DNA from: Verrucomicrobiota bacterium | Lineage (GTDB): Bacteria > Verrucomicrobiota > Verrucomicrobiia > Chthoniobacterales > UBA10450 | Reading direction: 5' to 3' | Assembly (NCBI GenBank): GCA_003221375.1 | Contig: QHRI01000124.1 | Coordinates: 1 to 6,965, forward strand | DNA: 6,965 nt | In this document: positions 1 through 6,584 of the stretch, piece after piece | Numbering within the stretch: position 1 is the first letter of the stretch | How the letters are laid out: every line of letters starts with the position of its first letter | Notes under the pieces: model-generated | Told to the model about the DNA's origin: nothing | Database searches by the model: none | Seen by the model: the letters and a program-made list of their open reading frames with translations, nothing else | Program-made: the position numbers and the translations under genes

Positions 1-162
1 CTGATAATAAAAGCGGTTGGCCACCCAGCCGCGCAATGCCTCCTGCGACAGCCGCCCTTCGTTCATGGCGACATGGAACGGATGTTTGTCGTGATACGCG
101 CGCGTGCCGATCGCGCGCAAGTTTTCGAGGAAAGTTTCGCGGTCCCAAAGTTGGGTCGTCAT
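1..162 (-). CDS. pqqC: PqqC, pyrroloquinoline-quinone synthase (N-terminal 54 codons, cut by window edge)
   Basis: PqqC is the cofactor-free oxidase that catalyses the last step of PQQ synthesis, ring closure and eight-electron oxidation of the AHQQ intermediate in the cytoplasm. The visible part begins [15 protein letters not shown] and contains [13 protein letters not shown] followed by [12 protein letters not shown], which is the characteristic N-terminus of the family (usually about 230-250 residues). The ATG at 160-162 is preceded on the minus strand by AGGA about eight bases away, a plausible ribosome binding site. It lies downstream of pqqB in the same direction, as in other pqqABC(DE) operons, but is separated by 127 bases holding a palindromic repeat. 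The C-terminal catalytic part is outside the window, so integrity cannot be judged. Confidence 0.93.
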   Translation of the reverse strand, partial: MTTQLWDRETFLENLRAIGTRAYHDKHPFHVAMNEGRLSQEALRGWVANRFYYQ

Positions 163-190
163 AAGGCGAGTCCTATGAGCCACCGCATAA

Positions 191-282
191 TGTCATTCTG
201 AGCGAGGCGAAGAAGCGGATCAATTTTTGGCCGCGCTGCATCGGAAATAGACCAGAAATGTTTGGCTTCGCTCAACATGACA
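191..282. repeat. Palindromic dispersed repeat in the pqqB-pqqC gap
   Basis: The left end reads TGTCATTCTGAGCGAGGCGA and the right end, read on the opposite strand, TGTCATGTTGAGCGAAGCCA. These are imperfect terminal inverted repeats around about 50 unpaired bases. The sequence belongs to the GTCATxCTGAGCGAAGCGA type of short intergenic repeat that I know from soil bacterial genomes; a related copy lies at 6349-6456. No coding sequence is inside. Because it lies within the pqq transcript it would form an RNA hairpin between pqqB and pqqC, which could lower or separate expression of the distal genes; that role is inferred. Confidence 0.7.
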
Positions 283-289
283 GTGCCAT

Positions 290-1138
290 TCATATGACGA
301 TCTCCAATCCGTCGCGCGCGATCTCGATTCCGGATTGCTTCACTTGGGCGCGTTCCCGTGAGCTGGGCATCAGAATCGGGTTTGTATTGTTTATGTGAGT
401 GAAAATCTTCCGGCGCGCTGGCGATTGGTGCAAGAAATCCAGGCTCCCGTCGCTGATAGGTAGATGATTCATCTGACGCGCGCTGCGGGCGCCTGGCCGA
501 ATAGCGGCCAGTTCGCCGTCACTCCAAAATGTGCCATCGAACAGAACAGCGTCAGATTTGTGAACCGTGTTCTGCAATTCATCCGTTAATTCACCAACGC
601 TTGGCGCGAACAGCGCAGTCGCTCCCGACGTATCGTCGCGGAACTGAAACGCTACGCTCCTTGGCAATTCAATCGTTCGAAAAGCCATACTTCCACTTAG
701 GGTTTGAAATTCAGGGGCCGTCTTTCGCCATTCGATTCCACAGAACTTCGCCAGGACACCCTCGATCCACCCAAGCGCGGCTCGTGTTTCGTCGGCTGCG
801 TAAACAACGAGCGGTATGTCTTGTTCTCGCAGGAGCAATAAGCCCAACGCATGATCGATGTCGCCATTTGTTAAGAGAACGGCTGCTATGGGGCTGTTGC
901 GCGGTAAATCACGGCGTGGCTGTAACCGCGGCATGCTCTCGATTTGCCGGTTTAAATCAGGCGACGTGTTGATCAGAAACCAACGGTGAAACCCTTCGGA
1001 ATCGCCGCTGATCGCGATGCTCGATTGTGTCTGCGGCGTAATTTTTCCGGTACGCGCCGCGGCACAGTTTGGGCAGGTGCAATTCCATTGTGGCAGGCCG
1101 CCGCCGGCTGCGCTGCCAAGAATATGAATGCGAATCAA
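290..1138 (-). CDS. pqqB: PqqB, PQQ biosynthesis metallo-beta-lactamase-fold protein
   Basis: PqqB is a cytoplasmic metallo-beta-lactamase-fold protein needed for normal PQQ production; it has been implicated in hydroxylating the tyrosine part of the intermediate. The product has 282 residues. It starts IRIHILGSAAGGGLPQWNC, with the CxCxxC zinc cysteines at 20, 22 and 25, has the NGDIDH metal motif near 91-96 with LLLLRE just after, FDGTFWSD in the second half and HINNTNPIL near the C-terminus. The start is TTG at 1136-1138: an in-frame stop lies shortly upstream with no ATG or GTG between, and the family begins at this point. No clear Shine-Dalgarno sequence is seen. Compared with about 300 residues in known PqqB proteins it lacks some 15-18 residues after ELP at 157-159, where the family carries a GKxPxY...GH loop. 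It lies 34 bases after pqqA. Confidence 0.95.
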   Translation of the reverse strand: MIRIHILGSAAGGGLPQWNCTCPNCAAARTGKITPQTQSSIAISGDSEGFHRWFLINTSPDLNRQIESMPRLQPRRDLPRNSPIAAVLLTNGDIDHALGLLLLREQDIPLVVYAADETRAALGWIEGVLAKFCGIEWRKTAPEFQTLSGSMAFRTIELPRSVAFQFRDDTSGATALFAPSVGELTDELQNTVHKSDAVLFDGTFWSDGELAAIRPGARSARQMNHLPISDGSLDFLHQSPARRKIFTHINNTNPILMPSSRERAQVKQSGIEIARDGLEIVI

Positions 1139-1172
1139 CCCGTAGTTTTCGGAGTCAGATAATCAGGTTCGA

Positions 1173-1271
1173 TCAAACCGCGCCCGCGTAGCAGGTGCAT
1201 TCGAAAAAGATCGGAACGCTTTTCATCGCTGGTTTGACCCACCGCTTTTTGGTTCGTCTCATAAATCCCAT
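1173..1271 (-). CDS. pqqA: PqqA, PQQ precursor peptide (32 residues)
   Basis: PqqA is the ribosomally made peptide whose Glu and Tyr side chains are cross-linked by PqqE, with PqqD as chaperone, and then excised to become PQQ. This short frame, just upstream of pqqB, encodes a peptide with a basic start (RRTKKRW), then VKPAMKSVPIFFECTCYAGAV. The W-x-K-P segment and the obligatory Glu-x3-Tyr pair (E24 and Y28) match the family, whose members are usually 22-40 residues. The two residues flanking Thr are cysteines (ECTCY), where EVTxY is more common. Start may be the ATG at 1269-1271 or the one three codons later; GAAGAAA about eight bases upstream of the first is a possible binding site. The identification rests on motif and position together. 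Confidence 0.88.
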   Translation of the reverse strand: MGFMRRTKKRWVKPAMKSVPIFFECTCYAGAV

Positions 1272-1327
1272 GGGTAATTTCTTCTGTCACTTCATTCTAC
1301 GGAAATGGTACAACGAAGTTCCCGCGT

Positions 1328-1357
1328 CTCATAAGCCATGCGGGCCATACTGGTCAA
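1328..1357 (-). promoter_or_regulatory. Candidate sigma70 promoter of the pqqABC operon
   Basis: On the minus strand TTGACC (1352-1357, five of six consensus bases) is followed after 18 bases by TATGAG (1328-1333, four of six). Transcription would start near 1321 and leave an untranslated leader of about 50 bases before pqqA. It lies directly after the stop of the DUF421 gene, where no clear terminator is visible, so read-through from that gene is also possible. Confidence 0.45.
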
Positions 1358-1358
1358 A

Positions 1359-1865
1359 TTATTTTTTGATAAAGCTGATGTCGCCGCTGCGTTCCACGCG
1401 GGCGAGCCGGATCTTGGAAAGATCGTCGATGTGTGCGCCCAGGCGCATGTCTTCTTCCAGATCATGCATGGATACATGGTTGTGCCGCATCATCGGGAAA
1501 TCACATTCGCCATCACGCACAATGATATCGGGCTGGCCTTTTACCAAGATCCCAAATCGATGTGAATAGAATGCGAAGCGCGCGAAAAGCCGGTGTAGCA
1601 ACACCAAAACTACGCCTCCGCCGAGCGTGGCGAAAAAAGCTGCCGAGCCGTTGATAGCGCGCGAAAGCACTGCAGCGAGAATTACCAGTAGGACGGCGTC
1701 GAAGGGTGTTTTGCGCGAAAGCGAGCGTTTATGCCCAAGCCGCATCGTGATCAGTGTGACAAGAAAGACAATGATCGCCCGCAGTGAAATTTGAAGAAAC
1801 GTTAAATCCCTCGGTTCTGCGCCCAAACCGAGTAACATGTCGAAAAAGTTCCAAAATGCATTCAT
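1359..1865 (-). CDS. DUF421 / YetF-type membrane protein
   Basis: The product has 168 residues, normal for this family. Three hydrophobic segments are visible at about 23-41, 53-70 and 76-92, followed by a cytoplasmic-type C-terminal domain with FGILVKGQPDIIVRDG and LEEDMRLGAHIDDLSKIRLARVERSGDISFI, which is the conserved YetF C-terminal pattern (pattern of G-x-P, dL-x-x-x-LR and lE-x-x-G-x-I-s-f-I). The biochemical function of the family is not settled. I chose the ATG at 1863-1865 because the MNAFWNFFDMLLGLG start fits the family; a longer frame to 1985 would add 40 basic residues and run up to the start of the divergent gene. No Shine-Dalgarno is present and a promoter candidate lies immediately upstream. 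It precedes the pqq genes on the same strand, without an obvious functional tie. Confidence 0.85.
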   Translation of the reverse strand: MNAFWNFFDMLLGLGAEPRDLTFLQISLRAIIVFLVTLITMRLGHKRSLSRKTPFDAVLLVILAAVLSRAINGSAAFFATLGGGVVLVLLHRLFARFAFYSHRFGILVKGQPDIIVRDGECDFPMMRHNHVSMHDLEEDMRLGAHIDDLSKIRLARVERSGDISFIKK

Positions 1866-1871
1866 AGTAAG

Positions 1872-1899
1872 ATTGTATCGCCGCAAAAAGCCTGGTCGA
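1872..1899 (-). promoter_or_regulatory. Candidate promoter of the DUF421 gene, possibly giving a leaderless mRNA
   Basis: On the minus strand TCGACC (1894-1899, four of six) and TACAAT (1872-1877, five of six) are 16 bases apart. The -10 box ends six bases before the ATG, so transcription would begin at or next to the start codon. This fits the absence of a ribosome binding site, but the -35 box is weak. Confidence 0.3.
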
Positions 1900-1985
1900 G
1901 CCCGTGCCAGTCTTAGTACCGCTTGCGCGAGAAACCATCGCATGGCATAAAACGACCGCTTGCCCGGTTTGAACAGGCAGAGCAC

Positions 1986-2732
1986 ATGAAATTTATGGCA
2001 ACCGCTCCACCTCCTTCTCGCGATGTTGCGCTGGAAACGCGCTTCTTTCTAGAGCGCTTCAGGAAAGAGATCATCGCGGTGCTCATTGTGGTCTTGCTCG
2101 CTGTCGTCGGTTTTACTGGTTACCGTTATTATGCCGATCGACGCGCAGCGGCGGCATCGGCTTCGTTGGCCAGCGCGAAAACTTCCCAGGAATATCAACA
2201 GGTGATCGACCGCTACCCAAACAGCCCGGCGACCGGTGACGCTTACCTGTTCCTCGCTGAAGCTCAGCGCGGCGAAAAGAAATTCGCGGAGGCGAACACA
2301 ACGCTTCAGGCTTTCATCGCCAAATTTCCTCAACACGAGCTCTTGAGCACAGCGCGAATGGCGATGGCCGCGAACCTGGAATCGATGGGAAAAAGCGATG
2401 AAGCGCTGGCTGCCTACCAACAGATTGTCTCGATGTATCCCAACAGTTACAACGCACCGCTGGCTTTGCTGTCGCAGGTGTACATCTTAAAGGCGAAAAA
2501 TCGAACCGACGATGCGCGGCGCGTCTGCGAAAACATCCTGACGCAATATCGAACGAGTTTTTGGGCCACCCCGGCCATGCAGGAATTGCGCTCGTTGAAG
2601 CCAAGTAGCCCGCCAATACCAGCCGTGGCCCCGGCAGCGACAGTTCCGCCGTTTTTATCGCCTCCAGCGCCAGCACCGCAAGCCCCGCCGGCACCGAATC
2701 AACCGCAGGCTGCGCCATCGCCAAAGCCGTAG
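1986..2732 (+). CDS. Membrane-anchored tetratricopeptide-repeat protein
   Basis: The product has 248 residues: a short cytoplasmic N-terminus, one strong membrane segment at about 29-46 (IIAVLIVVLLAVVGFTGY), then helical repeats at about 85-115, 120-153 and 158-191 with the TPR spacing (AYLFLAEAQ, RMAMAANLESMGKSDEALAAY, YPNS). A low-complexity proline/alanine tail fills 206-248. The layout resembles the YfgM/TPR_21 group of single-pass proteins with periplasmic TPR domains, which assist protein translocation or envelope assembly, but no specific function can be assigned. The ATG at 1986 is preferred; the frame extends upstream to 1923, giving 21 more residues that would precede the membrane segment and look non-native. 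Another ATG follows three codons later. The gene is divergent from the DUF421 gene and convergent with rpsI. Confidence 0.8.
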   Translation: MKFMATAPPPSRDVALETRFFLERFRKEIIAVLIVVLLAVVGFTGYRYYADRRAAAASASLASAKTSQEYQQVIDRYPNSPATGDAYLFLAEAQRGEKKFAEANTTLQAFIAKFPQHELLSTARMAMAANLESMGKSDEALAAYQQIVSMYPNSYNAPLALLSQVYILKAKNRTDDARRVCENILTQYRTSFWATPAMQELRSLKPSSPPIPAVAPAATVPPFLSPPAPAPQAPPAPNQPQAAPSPKP

Positions 2733-2750
2733 CGATCCGCGATTGGATCG
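2733..2750 (+). terminator. Small hairpin directly after the TPR gene
   Basis: CGATCC and GGATCG form a perfect six-base stem around a six-base loop, starting with the base after the TAG stop, and are followed by ATTTC. The stem is short and the T-run poor, so this is a weak terminator candidate. Confidence 0.3.
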
Positions 2751-2762
2751 ATTTCATAAGGG

Positions 2763-2848
2763 TTGTAGCCACTGGCCTGTGGCCGGTCCCATCTCGGAGG
2801 TGCTTTTCAGGCTGGATGAACGGGCCACAGGCCCGTAGCTGCAGCAGC
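2763..2848. repeat. Pair of inverted GGCC hairpins (BIME-like) in a convergent gap
   Basis: Two hairpins face each other. The left one, 2771-2787, is ACTGGCC-TGT-GGCCGGT with one mismatch; the right one, 2820-2836, is ACGGGCC-ACA-GGCCCGT with a perfect seven-base stem. Read on the opposite strand, the right unit matches the left one over about 29 bases including flanks (TGTAGCCAC against TGCAGCTAC, CCCATC against TTCATC). The arrangement resembles two REP units in opposite orientation. It lies between the ends of two convergent genes, where it could stop transcription or protect 3' ends from both sides; there is no T-run. Confidence 0.65.
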
Positions 2849-2871
2849 CGGGATCTTGTTTAACTCGCGCC

Positions 2872-3267
2872 TTAGCGTTTCGAGAATTGGAAACGTTTGC
2901 GGGCGCCCGGTTGCCCGGATTTTTTACGCTCCTTCATGCGCGGATCGCGTCGGAGCAAGCCCTCGGCTTTCAGTGTACTTCGCAAATCGCGATCGACTCG
3001 AAGCAGAGCGCGCGCAATAGCGAGCTGCGCAGCGCCGGCCTGCCCCATAATGCCGCCACCGGTGGCGTTAATTGACAAATCGTAGGTATTCACTGCTTTG
3101 GCGGTTTGAAGCGGTTGCAGTACCACGTTTTGTAAAGGCACAGTCGGGAAATAATCCTCGAAGCTGCGACCATTGATATCGATCTTTCCGCTGCCTGGCG
3201 TCATGCGGATGCGCGCGACCGACGTTTTGCGGCGACCTGTGGCGACGAATTCTTCAGTTTCTGGCAT
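2872..3267 (-). CDS. rpsI: Small ribosomal subunit protein uS9
   Basis: S9 binds the 30S head, and its C-terminal tail reaches the P-site tRNA anticodon loop. The product has 131 residues (E. coli 130). It shows ATGRRKTSVARIRM near the start, GKIDINGRSFEDYFP, the glycine-rich TGGGIMGQAGA and the invariant end RKRFQFSKR. The ATG at 3265-3267 is chosen because MPETEEFVATGRRK fits the family length; an upstream ATG in the same frame would overlap rplM by about 50 bases. It starts four bases after the rplM stop, so the two are surely co-transcribed and probably translationally coupled. All conserved blocks are present. Confidence 0.97.
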   Translation of the reverse strand: MPETEEFVATGRRKTSVARIRMTPGSGKIDINGRSFEDYFPTVPLQNVVLQPLQTAKAVNTYDLSINATGGGIMGQAGAAQLAIARALLRVDRDLRSTLKAEGLLRRDPRMKERKKSGQPGARKRFQFSKR

Positions 3268-3271
3268 AGGA

Positions 3272-3703
3272 TTATCCAAGTTTGACAGCCTCGGGCTGTT
3301 GCGCGGTATGTGGATGAGAGTCACCGCGATAAACTTTCAGTTTTCGGTAAACGTGGCGACCGAGTCGGTTGTGGGGAATCATTCCGCGCACAGCGCGCTC
3401 GATTAACAGTTCGGGATGCCGAACCCGACGGGCCCGGACATTCTCCGATTTGTGGCCGCCAACGTATCCTGAAAAACTCATGAAGGTCTTTTGTTCTTCT
3501 TTCTTTCCGGTGAGCCGCACCTTCTCCGCGTTAATGACGATCACAAAGTCGCCTGTATCGACGTGTGGCGTAAAAACTGTCTTCTCTTTACCGCGTAACA
3601 GGTTGACGGCTTTTACGGCTACTTTTCCAAGCACCTGGTTCCGTGCGTCGATGACCCACCATTTGCGTGGGACCTCGCTGGCTTTGGCAGAAAACGTTTT
3701 CAT
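3272..3703 (-). CDS. rplM: Large ribosomal subunit protein uL13
   Basis: L13 is an early assembly protein of the 50S subunit. The product has 143 residues (E. coli 142) and is collinear with the family: MKTFSAKASEV, KWWVIDARNQVLGKVA, LLRGKEKTVFTPHVDTGDFVIV, the RLTGKK segment, ERAVRGMIPHNRLGRHVYRKLKVYRG and HPHTAQQP. The ATG at 3701-3703 gives the normal start; no Shine-Dalgarno is evident. It is the first gene of the conserved rplM-rpsI operon and is divergent from proS. Confidence 0.97.
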   Translation of the reverse strand: MKTFSAKASEVPRKWWVIDARNQVLGKVAVKAVNLLRGKEKTVFTPHVDTGDFVIVINAEKVRLTGKKEEQKTFMSFSGYVGGHKSENVRARRVRHPELLIERAVRGMIPHNRLGRHVYRKLKVYRGDSHPHTAQQPEAVKLG

Positions 3704-3721
3704 AGGGCGGAAAAGGCGCGA

Positions 3722-3749
3722 AACCTACGGAAGGGTTCCGGAGTGTCAA
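3722..3749 (-). promoter_or_regulatory. Candidate promoter of rplM-rpsI
   Basis: On the minus strand a perfect TTGACA (3744-3749) is followed after 16 bases by TAGGTT (3722-3727, three of six). Transcription would start about ten bases before the rplM ATG. The -35 box is convincing, the -10 box is not. Confidence 0.4.
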
Positions 3750-3766
3750 ATTTCCGAGCCAAATAA

Positions 3767-5283
<1,517 letters not shown>

Positions 5284-5314
5284 AGCCTTGGGTGCGTTGT
5301 AGCTTGAGAAACTT

Positions 5315-5371
5315 ATCGGCAGCATGCAGTTGACGTAGCGATCATCATTCGTTTATTTCGGCGCTGCCGAT
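5315..5371 (+). promoter_or_regulatory. Inverted repeat that covers the glutaredoxin start codon
   Basis: ATCGGCAGC (5315-5323) and GCTGCCGAT (5363-5371) pair perfectly over nine bases; the last two bases are the A and T of the ATG at 5370. In RNA the stem would sequester the start. The 39-base loop holds TTGACG (5330-5335) and TATTTC (5354-5359), 18 bases apart, a weak promoter candidate; a transcript started there would lack the left arm and escape the hairpin. Confidence 0.4.
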
Positions 5372-5630
5372 GGAACTGACCCTCTACAGTCGCAAGTGGT
5401 GTTCGTGGTGCATCGACGCGAAGGATTATCTTAAGGAGAAGGGCTATCGTTTCCAGGAAATTGATGTCGGCAAAGATCGACACGCGTACGAGGAAATGAA
5501 GCAGCTTTCGTCGCAGACCTATGTGCCCACGTTCGTTGCGGGTGATAAGGTTTTGGCCAATTTCGACACCAATCAGCTCGAGAAATTTCTCACCGAACAC
5601 CAGATCAATCCGCGGGAAACCGCCTCCTGA
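5370..5630 (+). CDS. Glutaredoxin-like dithiol protein (CSWC)
   Basis: The product has 86 residues, the usual length of a single-domain glutaredoxin. It reads MELTLYSRKWCSWCIDAKDYL, with the redox pair C11 and C14 at the start of the first helix, then YVPTFV with the cis-proline near 53 and DTNQLEKFL at the end. Such proteins reduce disulfides in the cytoplasm using glutathione or a thioredoxin reductase. The CSWC active site differs from the common CPYC, and the loop before the cis-proline is YVP in place of TVP, so the electron donor is uncertain. No Shine-Dalgarno is apparent; the start codon lies in an inverted repeat. Its TGA overlaps the ATG of the next gene (TGATG), indicating coupled translation. 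Confidence 0.88.
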   Translation: MELTLYSRKWCSWCIDAKDYLKEKGYRFQEIDVGKDRHAYEEMKQLSSQTYVPTFVAGDKVLANFDTNQLEKFLTEHQINPRETAS

Positions 5631-6338
5631 TGCTTTTTGGCTTCTTCCTTACACTTGGCGTAGCCGTCCTCAGCGCCGGCTTGCGCAGTTTTCAGAACTC
5701 GTATGCGCAAAAGGCGGGTGCACTTGGAATTCTGGCCGCGACTTTTCTTGGCGTTTATTTTGTTACCGGCAGCTGGATATGGGGTTTCGTCGGCGCAATG
5801 AGCTGGCTCTTTCTGCCGTGGCTGGAAATTCTCACTCGAATCCGCGCGCTCCGTCTCCCCAAGGAAAAACGGCTTCGACCGAAAAGTCCGCCATCTTCGG
5901 ACACATTCCCAGGAAGAAGATCGAGCCCAGGCCGCAATCTGCCTGAACGAGCAGCGCGATTTCTCGTTTTATTACCTGCGCATTTCATCGCGCGCCAAGG
6001 GCGGCACAGTTTGGACAACCTGGAATTATCCGCTCTCCTACGGGTTAAAACTGACTCCTCTGTTTCGCATTAATCGGCAACGGCCGGACCGATCATTCTG
6101 GCAGCTTTATCAAAGCCACCGCGAATTTCTCCGGCGAAACGGCGTGAATCCCGCCGCAATCGATCCGCTCGACGAAGAACAGATCGAAGCGGAAATGGAG
6201 AATGATTTGCGCGACCAGATCGCGCACAACATTCACAAGGGTGTTCTCAAACAGACGGCAGCAGGGGACGTAAGATATTCCTGGCGCGGGATGTTTTATC
6301 TTTGGTGCCAGTTTTTGGTCGATCTCGTGCGGTTGTAA
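5630..6338 (+). pseudogene. Membrane protein of unknown function, reading frame broken in the middle
   Basis: I do not recognise a named family. The first part, in the frame of ATG 5630, has hydrophobic segments at residues 1-18, 28-45 and 47-65 (MLFGFFLTLGVAVLSAG; ILAATFLGVYFVTGSW; SWLFLPWLEIL), then a basic stretch ending SDTFP near residue 94. Beyond this the frame turns arginine- and proline-rich and non-native to its stop at 6073. One base further on, another frame from about 5913 carries a protein-like sequence: EEDRAQAAICLNEQ, FSFYYLRISSRAKGG, VWTTWNYPLSYGLKL, then an acidic helix and YSWRGMFYLWCQFLVDLVRL, ending TAA 6336-6338. Together about 235 residues would form one protein with an N-terminal membrane part and a soluble domain. 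Either a deletion or a sequencing error separates the halves. It is coupled to the glutaredoxin gene. Confidence 0.65.
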
Positions 6339-6341
6339 GTC

Positions 6342-6360
6342 GCTCGGGGTCATCCCGAGC
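6342..6360 (+). terminator. Hairpin just after the membrane-protein gene
   Basis: GCTCGGG and CCCGAGC form a perfect seven-base stem with a five-base loop, beginning three bases after the TAA at 6336-6338. There is no following T-run, and its right half is the end of the palindromic repeat, so termination is possible but not shown. Confidence 0.35.
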
Positions 6361-6456
6361 GAAGTGAGGAACCTCACAACAACCGGAGCTTCGAATACGC
6401 CAGTTACGTAGCGTGAGTTAGCAGCCTGCGAGAGATTCCTCGCTTCCGCTCGAGAC
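6349..6456. repeat. Second copy of the palindromic dispersed repeat
   Basis: The left end GTCATCCCGAGCGAAGTGAG and the right end, read on the opposite strand as GTCTCGAGCGGAAGCGAGGA, are imperfect inverted repeats; both continue with AA(C/T)CTC. This is the same family as the element between pqqB and pqqC. The gap from 6339 to 6584 holds only this element, the hairpin at its edge and the LexA operator; I see no gene in it. Confidence 0.65.
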
Positions 6457-6537
6457 AATCCTTGAGCGTGGCGTGATTTATGTTTGGTTTCGGTCGCTTT
6501 CGTTCCCTTCAGATCCAGCTTTCAAATTGAGTCGATC

Positions 6538-6551
6538 TGTTCATTTGAACT
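6538..6551. promoter_or_regulatory. LexA operator (SOS box), verrucomicrobial type
   Basis: TGTTC-ATTT-GAACT matches the published verrucomicrobial LexA motif TGTTC-N4-GAACA at nine of ten defined positions. It lies 33 bases upstream of the lexA start, as expected for autoregulation. A second small palindrome, GTTCGAAC (6565-6572), lies between it and the start and has the same half-sites without a spacer; its role is unknown. Confidence 0.75.
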
Positions 6552-6584
6552 TGCCTTCGCGGCAGTTCGAACGATGATACAAGG

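Noticed and set aside
529..972. Plus-strand frame of 147 codons
   Set aside because: It lies wholly antisense to pqqB, which has strong family motifs; the translation has no recognisable features.
1195..1569. Plus-strand frame of 124 codons over the pqqA leader and the end of the DUF421 gene
   Set aside because: Antisense to genes with family support; composition (many Arg, Ser, Met, Cys) is that of a shadow frame.
5521..5946. Plus-strand frame of 141 codons across the glutaredoxin/membrane-gene overlap
   Set aside because: It crosses two better-supported genes in a third frame; the sequence is low in motifs and does not bridge the frame break at 5911.
6093..6458. Minus-strand frame of 121 codons
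   Set aside because: Its first part is a translation of the palindromic repeat and the rest is antisense to the membrane-protein gene.
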